A stretch of 64,000 bases of DNA from CAYOYK01 sp964408185 (GCA_964408185.1 CAYOYK010000002.1:74742-138741); one strand, 5' to 3'. Shown: positions 25,018 to 36,336, counted from the first letter of the stretch. The notes: generated from the letters alone by a model not told the origin. Numbers and translations are program-made.

Positions 25018-26409
25018 TTACGCGCGACCGCCGACGGTCAGCTTTTTGACGCGGATCATGGGTTGGCCCACATTGGTTGGCACATAGCCGCTGACGCTGC
25101 CGCACATGCCGGCGGACATCTTCATATCGCGGCCCACGCGGTCGATATCCAACAGGATCTCGTTCCCCTTGCCAATCAGGGATGCGCCGCGCACCGGGTG
25201 CGTGATCTTGCCATCCTTGACCATGTATCCCTCGCTTACGGCAAAGTTGAACTCTCCCGTAACAGGGTTGACGGAGCCGCCGCCCATCTTTTTGGCGTAC
25301 AGGCCGTCGCCCATGGTGGCGATCATCTCGGCCTCGTCGTCGTGCCCGGCTTGGATATAGGTATTGCGCATGCGGGAGGTCGGCGCGTAGGCATAGCTCT
25401 CGCGTCGGCTGCTGCCCGTGGGCGCCATGCCCATGCGCTTGCCGTTGAGCGTATCGACAATGTAGTTCTTGAGAATGCCGTTCTCGATGAGCACAAGCCT
25501 TGTGGTTTGCACGCCCTCGTCGTCAATGTTCTCGCTGCCCCACTCGTTGCGCATGGTGCCGTCGTCGATGGCGGTAACGCAGTCGGCGGCGATTTTCTGG
25601 CCCAGCTTGCCGCAGAAAACGCTCATGTCGTGCGCAACCGCGGTGGCCTCCAAGCTATGGCCGCACGCCTCGTGGAAGATCACGCCGCCAAAGCCGTTGT
25701 CGATGACCACCGGCATAATGCCCGCCGGGCAGACGGGCGCGTGCAGCATGGTCACGGCTTGCTCTCCCGCCGCCTTGCCAAGCTGCTTGGGGTCGATCTG
25801 GCGGGTGAACAGCTCAAAACCGGCCATCGCGCCGGGGCCCTCGAAGCCCGTCTGATTCTCGGTACCGTTTGCCGCCACAGCCTGACACATCATGCGGCTG
25901 TACACGCGGCGGTCGCTCACAAACAGCCCGTCGCTGTTGCAAATGGTTACGTCCTGCTCGCTGTCTGAGTATCCGGCCGTTACCTGTGTAATTTCGCCGC
26001 TCACGCTGCGCGCGGCCGCGTCTGCGGCGCGCAGCAGCTCGACCTTTTTCTTGGCGTCGCTCTGGGAGGGCAAAATCTCAATGGGATGGATGTTCGCAAT
26101 CTTTTTTTCGACCAGCGGCGAGCTGACGCTTATGCCGCCCTTCCAATCCCGGATGGCGGAGGCGGCCTTCTTGGCGCATTTTTGCAGGCCCGCCCCGGTG
26201 GTATCGTTCGTGTATACGTAGATAGCGTTAAAGCCCACAAATACGCGGATGCCCACGCCGTGCAGCCGGCCGGAGTTGACCGCGTCCACCTTGCCGCTCA
26301 GCAAGCGCAGGCTGCTGTCGCGGCGATCCTCCCAGAAAATCTCCGCAAAGTCGCCGCCCATGGAAAGCGCCGTGTCAAGTACGGATTGTGCGATGTTTTG
26401 GTTGAGCAT
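25018..26409 (-). CDS. tldD: TldD family metalloprotease subunit
   Basis: Catalytic subunit of the TldD/TldE protease. Start ATG 26409 (MLNQNIAQSVL) follows GGAGG with 8-base spacing; upstream codons in frame are not supported. The 463-aa product has the zinc motif HEACGH in GFGGVIFHEACGHSLEA, followed by a metal-site region and the C-terminal GEFNFAVSEGYMVKDG and ASLIGKGNEIL. The pgmB gene ends 13 bases upstream, and tldE follows immediately. No RiPP precursor or SAM enzyme is nearby, so a general proteolytic role is more likely than peptide maturation. Confidence 0.94.
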   Translation of the reverse strand: MLNQNIAQSVLDTALSMGGDFAEIFWEDRRDSSLRLLSGKVDAVNSGRLHGVGIRVFVGFNAIYVYTNDTTGAGLQKCAKKAASAIRDWKGGISVSSPLVEKKIANIHPIEILPSQSDAKKKVELLRAADAAARSVSGEITQVTAGYSDSEQDVTICNSDGLFVSDRRVYSRMMCQAVAANGTENQTGFEGPGAMAGFELFTRQIDPKQLGKAAGEQAVTMLHAPVCPAGIMPVVIDNGFGGVIFHEACGHSLEATAVAHDMSVFCGKLGQKIAADCVTAIDDGTMRNEWGSENIDDEGVQTTRLVLIENGILKNYIVDTLNGKRMGMAPTGSSRRESYAYAPTSRMRNTYIQAGHDDEAEMIATMGDGLYAKKMGGGSVNPVTGEFNFAVSEGYMVKDGKITHPVRGASLIGKGNEILLDIDRVGRDMKMSAGMCGSVSGYVPTNVGQPMIRVKKLTVGGRA

Positions 26410-26422
26410 GTCGTTCCTCCTG

Positions 26423-27076
26423 TTACGCATCCCGAAGGATGGCTTTGATGTCTACGTCCGCAAGGGACTCGGCGCGATACGTTGCCGACGGATTGCGCGA
26501 GGCGGAGCCTACGCCCAGCGCGCGCATGCCGCCGGCCAGCGCGGCCTCTATGCCGGAGTCCGCGTCCTCCACCACGAGGCAGCGATCGGGCGCGACGCCC
26601 ACCAGCTTTGCCGCCAGCAGAAACACCTCCGGATCCGGCTTGGAGCGCGTGATCTGGTTTCCGTCCGCAACCGCGTCAAACCGATCGGTCAGACCGATCT
26701 GGCGCAGAATGACGGGTGTGTTTTTGCTGGAGGAGCCCACGGCGATTTTGATGCCGTCGGCCTTGAGCGTGTCCAGCACGTCCGTAGCGCCGGGCAGCCT
26801 GTCCGCCTCCGTGAGGGCTTGAATCAGCTCCACATAGTATTGATTTTTCCGCGTTGCCATGGCGATCTTTTGATCCTCGGTATAGGTCTTGGTCGCCTTT
26901 TCGAGGATGATCTCCAAGCTGGCCATGCGGCTTACGCCGCGCAGGCGCTCGTTGATGGCGCGGTCGAAGGGAATGCCCTCCTCGTCCGCCATGCGTTTCC
27001 AAGCGAGGTAATGGCTGTTATCCGTAGAGACGATCACACCGTCCAGATCGAATATGACCGCTTGTATGCTGTCCAT
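26423..27076 (-). CDS. pgmB: beta-phosphoglucomutase (HAD family)
   Basis: Interconverts beta-glucose 1-phosphate and glucose 6-phosphate, usually in maltose or trehalose phosphorolysis. The 217-aa product has the HAD nucleophile Asp10 and acid/base Asp12 (FDLDGV), the cap motif HYLAWKRMADEEG, RLRGVSRMASLE, the phosphate-binding SSSKNTP and SKPDPEVF, and the metal-site EDADSGIEAA. This set is diagnostic of beta-PGM. No maltose or trehalose phosphorylase is adjacent. AAAGGAA precedes the start, and a -10 (TATACT, 27114-27109 on the - strand, with a TG) lies upstream. Confidence 0.92.
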   Translation of the reverse strand: MDSIQAVIFDLDGVIVSTDNSHYLAWKRMADEEGIPFDRAINERLRGVSRMASLEIILEKATKTYTEDQKIAMATRKNQYYVELIQALTEADRLPGATDVLDTLKADGIKIAVGSSSKNTPVILRQIGLTDRFDAVADGNQITRSKPDPEVFLLAAKLVGVAPDRCLVVEDADSGIEAALAGGMRALGVGSASRNPSATYRAESLADVDIKAILRDA

Positions 27077-27197
27077 CGCATCCCGTTCCTTTCCAACAAA
27101 GTCTTAAAAGTATAACACAATACGCGTGGTTGCGCCACCCAAAAACATCCTCTTTTGCCCTTCGGCCTCAGGCGCGAAAAGGCGACCGCAATATGGC

Positions 27198-27209
27198 AAA
27201 CAAATGTTC
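27198..27209 (+). promoter_or_regulatory. possible LexA-type box upstream of ctsR
   Basis: AAACAAATGTTC matches GAAC-N4-GTTC except for the first base. It is 20 bp upstream of the ctsR -35, the same arrangement as the site upstream of lexA. Confidence 0.35.
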
Positions 27210-27229
27210 TTGTTTTTTACAGAATAGTA

Positions 27230-27258
27230 TTGCATTTAGGCCTTTGCAATGCTATACT
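27230..27258 (+). promoter_or_regulatory. promoter of the ctsR-mcsA-mcsB-clpC operon
   Basis: TTGCAT (27230-27235) and TATACT (27253-27258) are 17 bp apart with TG at 27250-27251. The CtsR operator starts 6 bases after the -10. Confidence 0.85.
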
Positions 27259-27264
27259 CAAGTT

Positions 27265-27281
27265 GGTCAAAGATGGTCAGC
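27265..27281 (+). promoter_or_regulatory. CtsR operator
   Basis: GGTCAAA-GAT-GGTCAGC is the directly repeated heptad with a 3-bp spacer recognised by CtsR. A further inverted half (CTTGACC) is at 27285-27291. The site covers the predicted transcription start, as expected for repression and autoregulation. Confidence 0.9.
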
Positions 27282-27304
27282 ATCCTTGACCTAAGGAGGA
27301 CCTT

Positions 27305-27799
27305 ATGCGACTAAGCGACGCAATCGAGCAGTTTATCAAAACCATGCTCAACCAAGACGAGCAGGAGGTCGAGCTCAAGCGCAACGAGCTGGCGCAGTAT
27401 TTCAACTGCGCGCCCTCGCAAATCAACTATGTGCTCGCCACCCGTTTTACGCCCGACCATGGCTACATCATCGAGAGCCATCGCGGCGGCGGCGGATACA
27501 TCCGTATCTTCCGAATGGAGCAGGATACCACCGAGCAGCTGATTTACCTCATCCGCGAGCGAATCGGCGATTCCATTACCGAGCTGGAGGGCGCGCACCT
27601 GATCCAGCAGCTTTGCGAGCGCGAGCTTGTGACGCCGGACGAGGGCGCGCTGATGCGTGCGGCAATCTCGCAGGCCACGCTGTCGCTGCCCATCCCATCC
27701 AATCTCAAGGACAATTTGCGCGCCAAAGCGCTTAGCAATATGCTGCTGGCCATCAGCCGACGCGGCAAGCTGCAAGGGAGGGAATGCAATGCTCTGTGA
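27305..27799 (+). CDS. ctsR: class III heat-shock repressor CtsR
   Basis: Repressor of clp and its own operon, inactivated by heat or by McsB. The 164-aa product has an N-terminal winged helix-turn-helix (NELAQYFNCAPSQINYVLATRF) and the glycine-rich wing ESHRGGGGYIRI that senses temperature and contacts the operator. The C-terminal domain is for dimerisation. The start follows AAGGAGG at 27293-27299. mcsA starts inside its last codons. A canonical operator precedes it. Confidence 0.97.
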   Translation: MRLSDAIEQFIKTMLNQDEQEVELKRNELAQYFNCAPSQINYVLATRFTPDHGYIIESHRGGGGYIRIFRMEQDTTEQLIYLIRERIGDSITELEGAHLIQQLCERELVTPDEGALMRAAISQATLSLPIPSNLKDNLRAKALSNMLLAISRRGKLQGRECNAL

Positions 27800-28289
27800 A
27801 GAATGTCAAAAGAACGAAGCGACGGTTGTCATTACCGTGACCGCCGGGAGTGAGGTCAACACGCGCCACCTGTGCGCGGACTGCATGAAAAAAATGGAGC
27901 TTCGGTTCGCGCAGGGCGATGTGCAGGGCTTTTTGACATCGCTGCTTTCCATTTTAAGCAACGAGCCCAAGGCCCCCGCGCTTACCTGCTCCGGCTGCGG
28001 GCTGACCTATCAGGAGTTCCAGCGCACCGGGAAGCTGGGCTGCGCTCAATGCTACAAGGATTTCGCGGAGCAGCTTCGGCCGCTTTTGCAGCGCATCCAC
28101 GGGCGCGCTCAGCACGCGGGCCGCGTGCCGGAGGATCACCGCAAGGAACGCGATCTGGCCCAGAGCATCGAGGCACTGCGCCAGCAAATGGAGCAGGCCG
28201 TCGGGCAGGAGGATTTTGAGGCTGCGGCTCGCCTTCGGGATGAGATACGCGCGCTGTCGCAGCAGCAGGAGGCGGCGAACGCGCAATGA
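27789..28289 (+). CDS. mcsA: McsA, activator of protein-arginine kinase McsB
   Basis: Zinc-binding partner of McsB. Start ATG 27789 (MLCEECQKN) lies within the ctsR end; this start places the first CxxC at residues 3-6, as in the family. The 166-aa product has four CxxC motifs (CEEC, CADC, CSGC, CAQC) forming two zinc sites, then a C-terminal UVR motif (QEDFEAAARLRDEIRAL). The end overlaps the mcsB start in ATGA. Confidence 0.95.
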   Translation: MLCEECQKNEATVVITVTAGSEVNTRHLCADCMKKMELRFAQGDVQGFLTSLLSILSNEPKAPALTCSGCGLTYQEFQRTGKLGCAQCYKDFAEQLRPLLQRIHGRAQHAGRVPEDHRKERDLAQSIEALRQQMEQAVGQEDFEAAARLRDEIRALSQQQEAANAQ

Positions 28290-29299
28290 GCGAAGCACAG
28301 AACAATGTTGTGATTTCTTCACGGGTTCGGCTGGCGCGGAATTATCATGACCTGCCGTTCAGCAATCTGAACAACGCGGCCAATGCGCAGACCTGCATCG
28401 AGCGCGTGCGCAATGCCTACGCGGACGAGAAGCCGAGCGACCAGTACCGGTTTATGATGCTGCGCACGCTCCCCAAGCTGGATCAGCTTTCCTTGCTGGA
28501 GGAGCACCTCATCAGCAAGGACCTGCTGAACACCGGCGATACCGGAGCGGCGCTTATCCGCAACGACCGAACGCTTTCGATTATGGTCAACGAGGAGGAT
28601 CACCTGCGCATCCAAGCCATGCTGACCGGGCTGGCGCTGGATGAGGCGGAGCAAATCGCCTTTCGCGCGGAGGAGAAGCTGCAAAGCCAATGCGCCTTCA
28701 GCTTTGACGCGCAGCTTGGCTACCTGACGGCCTGCCCCACCAACACGGGCACAGGCATGCGCGCCTCGCTGATGCTGCACCTGCCCATGCTCACATCCTC
28801 CAAGCAGATGGGCGGCGTGGGCCAAAGCATCGCCAAGCTTGGGCTGACCATTCGCGGCATCTACGGCGAGGGCAGCGAGGCGCTTGGCAACGTGTATCAG
28901 GTAAGCAATCAGGTCACGCTGGGCCGCACGGAGGACGAGATCATCGAGGCGGTCACGGCGGTTGGCAACCAGCTGATCGATTTGGAGAACGCGCTAAGGG
29001 AGCGCGCGCTGAACGAATCCCTTGCGCTGGCCGATCAGATTGAGCGCAGCTACGGCATCCTCCAATACGCGCGCCTGATGGAAAGCGGCGAGTTTATGGA
29101 GCATTGGAGCAACCTGCGCATGGGCGCGGCGCTCGGCCTCGTGCCCGTTACGCTGGCGGAGGCGGACGAGATGCTGGCGCTGGCGCAGGACGCGCACGTT
29201 AAAAAATACAAGCACGCGGCGGGAAAGCAATGCTCAACAGCCGCCGCGCGCTGCGAAGTAATCAAGGCAAAGCTCATCGTTCCCCCACAGGAGGTATAA
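28286..29299 (+). CDS. mcsB: protein-arginine kinase McsB
   Basis: Phosphagen-kinase-fold enzyme that phosphorylates arginines on CtsR and on damaged proteins, marking them for ClpCP. The 337-aa product has the nucleotide-binding SSRVRLARN, the catalytic loop VNEEDHLRIQ with the active-site Glu, the FDAQLGYLTACPTNTGTGMRAS block and the QVSNQVTLGRTEDEI region. At the C-terminus, where the phospho-arginine binding RDxxRA motif is known in Bacillaceae, I read CEVIKA instead. That may weaken allosteric activation. Coupled to mcsA; clpC follows after 1 base. Confidence 0.95.
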   Translation: MSEAQNNVVISSRVRLARNYHDLPFSNLNNAANAQTCIERVRNAYADEKPSDQYRFMMLRTLPKLDQLSLLEEHLISKDLLNTGDTGAALIRNDRTLSIMVNEEDHLRIQAMLTGLALDEAEQIAFRAEEKLQSQCAFSFDAQLGYLTACPTNTGTGMRASLMLHLPMLTSSKQMGGVGQSIAKLGLTIRGIYGEGSEALGNVYQVSNQVTLGRTEDEIIEAVTAVGNQLIDLENALRERALNESLALADQIERSYGILQYARLMESGEFMEHWSNLRMGAALGLVPVTLAEADEMLALAQDAHVKKYKHAAGKQCSTAAARCEVIKAKLIVPPQEV

Positions 29300-29300
29300 C

Positions 29301-31781
<2,481 letters not shown>

Positions 31782-31811
31782 GCCCCCACCTTACGCAATA
31801 CGGAGGACGCC

Positions 31812-34082
31812 ATGAACGTTGACCAGCTGATCCAAGTGCTTCGGGACGATCCCGCCTTTATGGAACGCGTGACCAACTGGACGGTGCTGCCCGCCACGGA
31901 CGGCATCTACTCGCCCTTCCCGGATACGCTGGACGAGCGCATCTGCGCGGTGCTGCGCAAGCGCGGCATCTCGCGGCTGTACTCCCATCAGGCCGAGAGC
32001 TTCGAGGCGGCACGCGCCGGGAATGACTATGTGGTGGTCACGCCCACGGCCTCCGGCAAGACCATGTGCTACAACCTGCCCGTCCTATCCTCCATTCTGG
32101 AAAACGAGGACTCCCGCGCGCTGTACCTGTTCCCCACCAAGGCGCTGAGCGCCGATCAGGTTAGCGAGCTGTACGGACTTGTGGAGGCGCTGGGGGTGGA
32201 TATCAAGGCGTATACCTACGACGGGGATACGCAGGGCGCGGCCCGCAAGGCCATCCGGCAGGCGGGGCACATCGTCGTGACAAACCCGGATATGCTGCAC
32301 ACCAACATTCTGCCGCAGCACACCAAGTGGGTCAAACTGTTTGAGAACCTGCGCTACATTGTGATTGACGAGATTCATACCTACCGCGGCGTGTTTGGCA
32401 GCAACCTCGCCAACGTGCTGCGGCGGCTGCTGCGCCTGTGCAAGTTCTACGGCAGTCATCCGCAGTTTATCCTATGCAGCGCCACCATTGCCAACCCGGA
32501 CGAGCTGGCGCAAACGCTGATCGGCCGCCCCGTCGTTAAGATCGACCGCAACGGCTCCCCGATGGGCGAGCGCAATATTGTGTTCTACAATCCGCCGGTC
32601 ATCAACCAGTACCTCGGCATCCGGCGCTCTGCCGTGCAGGAGACGCGCGACCTCGCCCTCAAGCTGCTGCAAAACAACATCCCCACCATTGTGTTTGCAC
32701 GGAGCCGCTTGATTGTGGAGGTTCTGACAAAGTATATGAAGGAGCACTCGCGCGACCCGTACGGATTTTCCGGGCGCGTGCGGGGCTATCGCGGCGGATA
32801 CCTGCCCTCCGAGCGCCGCGAGATTGAGCGCGGCCTGCGCGCGGGCGAGGTGGATATGGTCATCTCCACCAACGCGCTGGAGCTGGGCATTGATATCGGC
32901 TCGCTGACCGCTTGCCTGCTGTGCGGATACCCCGGCACCGTGGCCAGCACATGGCAGCAGGCCGGGCGTGCCGGGCGACGCAAGGATACGGCGCTGACCC
33001 TCCTTGTGGCAACCTCCGCGCCCATCGACCAGTACATTGTAAAGCACCCGGAGTATTTTTTGGCGCAAAGCCCGGAGCACGCGCTGCTCCAGCCGGACAA
33101 CCTGTACATTTTGCTTTCGCACATCAAGTGCGCCGCCTACGAGCTGCCCTTCGAGGAGGACGAGGCCTTCGGCAATGTGAAGGACACCAAGCAATTCCTC
33201 GACTACCTGACGGAAAACAGCATCTTGCGGCATGTGGACCAAAAATACTACTGGACGGAGGAGGAATTCCCCGCCAGCGAGATCAGCCTGCGCTCCGCCG
33301 CGAGCGAGAACTTTGTCATCATTGACATCTCTCACCCGGAGCATCACCGCGTGATCGGCGAGATGGATCGCTACACGGTGCCCATGCTGCTGCACGAGAA
33401 CGCCATCTATATGCACGAGGCGCGGCAGTATCAGGTGGAAAAGCTCGATTTTGACGCGTGCAAGGCTTACATCCGCGCTGTGGACGTGGACTATTACACC
33501 GACGCGGACATGAACGTCAACCTTGGCCTGCTGGATATCCTCAAGGAGAAAACGCTGCCCTGCGGCGTGAAGTGCCAGCTTGGCGAGCTGCGCGTATCCA
33601 CGCTCGTCAAGATGTTCAAAAAGATGAAAATGGACACGCACGAGACCCTCGGCTTTGGACAGGTGCGCCTGCCGCAGACGGATATGCACACCGTGGGCAT
33701 GTGGTGGACGCTGCCGGAAAGCCTGACCAGCGCATACGACCATGACGAGCTGCAAGGCGCGATGGTGGGCGTGGCCAACCTGCTGGGCATCGTTGCCCCG
33801 ATCTATCTGATGTGCGCGCCGAGGGACGTCTGCGTGGTCTATCAGGTTCGCTCTCCCATCACGGACCAGCCGTCGCTCTTTCTGTACGACAGCTACCCAG
33901 GCGGCGTGGGCCTGAGCGAAAAGGCCTACGAGATGCAGGAGCTGCTGCTGAGCCATGCGCTGTCCGTGCTGGAGGGATGCTCCTGCAAGAACGGCTGTCC
34001 GTCCTGCACAGGGCCGACAGCCGAGGTCGGCAAGCACGGCAAGGCCATCGCGCAAAAGCTGCTGGAGGCGTTGCTGGCATGA
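31812..34082 (+). CDS. mrfA: MrfA-type (YprA/Hrq1-like) DNA helicase
   Basis: Superfamily 2 helicase for mitomycin-type DNA adduct repair independent of UvrABC. The 756-aa product has Walker A PTASGKT, the DEAH-like VIDEIHTY, SATIANP (motif III), ALELGIDIGSLTACL and QQAGRAGRR (motif VI). The C-terminal MZB/DUF1998 domain carries the four-Cys metal motif CSCKNGCPSC, characteristic of MrfA. The stop overlaps the start of the exonuclease gene mrfB, the known pair. No terminator separates it from clpC, so it may be read with the stress operon. Confidence 0.95.
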   Translation: MNVDQLIQVLRDDPAFMERVTNWTVLPATDGIYSPFPDTLDERICAVLRKRGISRLYSHQAESFEAARAGNDYVVVTPTASGKTMCYNLPVLSSILENEDSRALYLFPTKALSADQVSELYGLVEALGVDIKAYTYDGDTQGAARKAIRQAGHIVVTNPDMLHTNILPQHTKWVKLFENLRYIVIDEIHTYRGVFGSNLANVLRRLLRLCKFYGSHPQFILCSATIANPDELAQTLIGRPVVKIDRNGSPMGERNIVFYNPPVINQYLGIRRSAVQETRDLALKLLQNNIPTIVFARSRLIVEVLTKYMKEHSRDPYGFSGRVRGYRGGYLPSERREIERGLRAGEVDMVISTNALELGIDIGSLTACLLCGYPGTVASTWQQAGRAGRRKDTALTLLVATSAPIDQYIVKHPEYFLAQSPEHALLQPDNLYILLSHIKCAAYELPFEEDEAFGNVKDTKQFLDYLTENSILRHVDQKYYWTEEEFPASEISLRSAASENFVIIDISHPEHHRVIGEMDRYTVPMLLHENAIYMHEARQYQVEKLDFDACKAYIRAVDVDYYTDADMNVNLGLLDILKEKTLPCGVKCQLGELRVSTLVKMFKKMKMDTHETLGFGQVRLPQTDMHTVGMWWTLPESLTSAYDHDELQGAMVGVANLLGIVAPIYLMCAPRDVCVVYQVRSPITDQPSLFLYDSYPGGVGLSEKAYEMQELLLSHALSVLEGCSCKNGCPSCTGPTAEVGKHGKAIAQKLLEALLA

Positions 34083-35251
34083 GTCCAAGCCTGATGGACA
34101 AGCTGCGCATGATCGGCGCGGAGCAAAGCGCGCCTCAAGCAAAAGCGGAACCCGCGGAGCCGCTCTCGGAGGACTGCTACACGACGCGGACCGAGGCGCC
34201 GCTTGGCTCTTTTTCTCCCCTGCGGTACATGATGCGGGACACGCTGCGCGATTGCTATGGCATAGAGGTTTCCGGCGCGCCCCTTCGGCCGGAACAGATT
34301 CTCTTTTTGGACACGGAAACCACGGGGCTTTCCGGCGGCGTGGGCACGGTTGCGTTCCAGATCGGCGTGGGCTATGTGCGCGACGATCGCTTTGTGGTGG
34401 AGCAGTACCTGATGCGGGACTACCCGGAGGAGCCCTACATGCTCAGCCTGCTGTGCGATACGATGCGTCCCTTCCGGGCGCTTGCGAGCTTTAACGGCAG
34501 GAGCTTTGACGTGCCGCTGCTGCGCAATCGCCTGCTGCTTAACCGCTTGGATACAGGCGCGATCCCGGAGACGCACTTTGATCTGCTGTACCCCGCGCGC
34601 AGGCTGTGGAAGCTTCGCTTGGGGAGCTGCCGCCTAAGCCGATTGGAGGAAGAGCTGCTGGGAGTATGCCGCGAGGACGATCTGCCCGGCGCGCTGGTGC
34701 CGCAAACCTACTTTCAATACCTCAAGGACAGACGCTTTGACCCCATCGAGCGGATTCTGCTGCACAACCGGCAGGATATCGTCTCGCTGGCGCAGCTCTT
34801 TTTTTACATGTGCATGATCTACGCCCAGCCGGAGCGGCTTTCGCATCCGCAGGATCTGTTTTCGATGGCGCAGGCGCTGAGCAAACATGGCAACCGCGCG
34901 GCCGCGGTAAAGTGCTATCGCCTGTCAGCAGGAGGCGAGCGGCGCGCGGCCTCTTTTCAGGCGCTGGCGCGCATCGAGCGGCAAGCCGGCAACTCGCTGC
35001 GCGCGGCGCGGCTCTATCAGGCAATGCTTACGCGCGGAGAAGAGCCCGTGCAGTCGGCTGTCGCGCTGGCCAAGCTGTACGAGCATCAGCTCCACGACCC
35101 GGAGCAGGCGCTCTCGTACACGCGGCAAGCGCTGCTGCTGCTCTCCGAGCCGTCCTTGCGCGCGCAAGATGAAGCTGTACAAACCCAGCGAAATGAAGTA
35201 CAATATCGGTACAGCCGCCTGCTGGTCAAGCTGCGGCAAAATACCCGGTAG
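34079..35251 (+). CDS. mrfB: MrfB-type (YprB) DEDD exonuclease with TPR-like tail
   Basis: Exonuclease partner of MrfA in mitomycin damage repair. Start ATG 34079 overlaps the mrfA stop; the frame is open further upstream only inside mrfA. The 390-aa product has an N-terminal linker, then a DEDD ribonuclease-H-like domain with FLDTETTGLSGG (motif I), LASFNGRSFDVPLL (motif II) and HNRQDIVSLAQLF (motif III). The last 120 residues are alpha-helical repeats of TPR type (ALARIERQAGN, LAKLYEHQLHD). Confidence 0.93.
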   Translation: MSPSLMDKLRMIGAEQSAPQAKAEPAEPLSEDCYTTRTEAPLGSFSPLRYMMRDTLRDCYGIEVSGAPLRPEQILFLDTETTGLSGGVGTVAFQIGVGYVRDDRFVVEQYLMRDYPEEPYMLSLLCDTMRPFRALASFNGRSFDVPLLRNRLLLNRLDTGAIPETHFDLLYPARRLWKLRLGSCRLSRLEEELLGVCREDDLPGALVPQTYFQYLKDRRFDPIERILLHNRQDIVSLAQLFFYMCMIYAQPERLSHPQDLFSMAQALSKHGNRAAAVKCYRLSAGGERRAASFQALARIERQAGNSLRAARLYQAMLTRGEEPVQSAVALAKLYEHQLHDPEQALSYTRQALLLLSEPSLRAQDEAVQTQRNEVQYRYSRLLVKLRQNTR

Positions 35252-35263
35252 GAGGTTATCCCA

Positions 35264-35962
35264 TTGAGCTTACAGACCGATCTCAAGGCGCGTCAGATCA
35301 CGCGTAAAGCCGCCCTGCAGGTACAAAAAGGGAACACGGACGAAGCGATGCGGCTCTACGAAGAGGCGATGGAGCTGGGCACGAACGATATGCGCTCCAT
35401 CCTGACCTATACCGTGCTGCTCATCCGCGTGGGCGAGTTTGCCAAGGCCCGCGAGCTGCTGGTCAAAAATCAAAAAAACTCCTCCATGCTGCCGGAGCAG
35501 CGGCAGCAGCTTTTTGTCAACTACGCCGCCTGCGTGTACAAAATGGGCGAGCTTGACAAGGGCGTCGAGCTGCTGGAACGTCAGCACGCGCACAATCCCT
35601 GCGGGCTGGTCTATCAGACGCTCGGCTACCTGTACATTGAGCAGGGCAACGCCGAGAAGGCCTTGCCCTTCAACCAAGAGGCCCTCGAATACGACGACGA
35701 GGATCCCGTCTGCTTGGATAACCTCGCGCAGACCTACTACCGCCTGCTTGGCGATAAGGAGAGCGCGAAGCCCTATTTCGATAAGGCCCACAAGCTCAAG
35801 CCCACGCAGATCGACACGCTGTACTTCCTCGCCCAGTACGATTTGGACGCGGGCGACAAGGCCGCCGCCAAGGAGAAGCTGGAAAAGGCCCTTGAGGGCC
35901 GTATCTCGCCGCTGAACTATGCCGATGAAAAGCGCATCCACTCCGTGCTGGATACGCTGTAA
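35264..35962 (+). CDS. tetratricopeptide-repeat protein
   Basis: 232-aa soluble protein made of TPR-like helices from about residue 12 to 220, for example GNTDEAMRLYEEAMELG, GNAEKALPFNQEALEYDDEDP and GDKAAAKEKLEKALEG. There is no signal peptide, membrane segment or catalytic domain, so it is probably an adaptor. Start is TTG 35264 with GGAGG 8 bases before. It follows mrfB after 12 bases, so it is probably cotranscribed; a link to the MrfAB repair pair is possible but unproven. A hairpin follows. Confidence 0.9.
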   Translation: MSLQTDLKARQITRKAALQVQKGNTDEAMRLYEEAMELGTNDMRSILTYTVLLIRVGEFAKARELLVKNQKNSSMLPEQRQQLFVNYAACVYKMGELDKGVELLERQHAHNPCGLVYQTLGYLYIEQGNAEKALPFNQEALEYDDEDPVCLDNLAQTYYRLLGDKESAKPYFDKAHKLKPTQIDTLYFLAQYDLDAGDKAAAKEKLEKALEGRISPLNYADEKRIHSVLDTL

Positions 35963-35979
35963 CGAAAAACAGGCATTCA

Positions 35980-36019
35980 AGCGAAGGCCGCCGCGCAGTT
36001 TTGCACGGCGGCCTTCGCT
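35980..36019 (+). terminator. hairpin after the TPR gene, probable terminator
   Basis: Perfect 14-bp stem AGCGAAGGCCGCCG (35980-35993) / CGGCGGCCTTCGCT (36006-36019). The stem is very stable but is not followed by a T run, so termination efficiency is uncertain. Confidence 0.6.
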
Positions 36020-36243
36020 GTCGCCTTGCGATTTGCCGGCTCCAGTGAGGACGTTGGCCAGCGGAATCCTTCGGTTCGCGCGCGTCCTCCGAAAGCGTAC
36101 TCACGGTTCTTTTCTCCCTGCACCGATAAGACGGGCAAGCCGCTGCAAACGGGTGCATTTACTCGCCCTTGGCATACGCCGTTTTGCCCTGCCGAACAAA
36201 GCCGCTTTTTGTTGATTTGGCCGCAGAAAAATGCAAAATCATA
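36020..36243 (+). other. intergenic stretch without recognised content
   Basis: Between the TPR gene hairpin and the regulator promoter I see no coding frame with a ribosome-binding site, no RNA-like fold and no clear repeat. Short overlapping frames here are not supported. Confidence 0.5.
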
Positions 36244-36272
36244 TTGACAGCGCACAGCGTCTGTGGTTTAAT
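36244..36272 (+). promoter_or_regulatory. promoter of the regulator-potABCD operon
   Basis: Perfect TTGACA (36244-36249) and TTTAAT (36267-36272), 17 bp apart, with an A/T-rich tract after. Confidence 0.85.
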
Positions 36273-36286
36273 ATTGCATGCTTTGA

Positions 36287-36305
36287 AGTTTACTTATTCT
36301 AAACT
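36287..36305 (+). promoter_or_regulatory. likely operator of the XRE-cupin regulator
   Basis: Inverted repeat AGTTTA (36287-36292), 7-base spacer, TAAACT (36300-36305), between the promoter and the regulator gene. The position suggests autoregulation and control of potABCD. Confidence 0.5.
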
Positions 36306-36336
36306 CCAAATCAGGCGCGGAGAGGTGGCTGATCGG

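Noticed and set aside
23599..25968. 789-codon + strand frame opposite tldE and tldD
   Set aside because: Antisense shadow of GC-rich coding sequence; the Ala/His/Arg/Val composition has no family likeness.
27121..27197. hairpin-like sequence between pgmB and ctsR as a riboswitch or small RNA
   Set aside because: Pairing between CTTTTGCCC and GGCGCGAAAAG is interrupted, and no T run or promoter fits.
33812..34078. extended N-terminus of the MrfB-type exonuclease
   Set aside because: The extension lies entirely inside mrfA and has no homology; ATG 34079 overlaps the mrfA stop in the usual manner.
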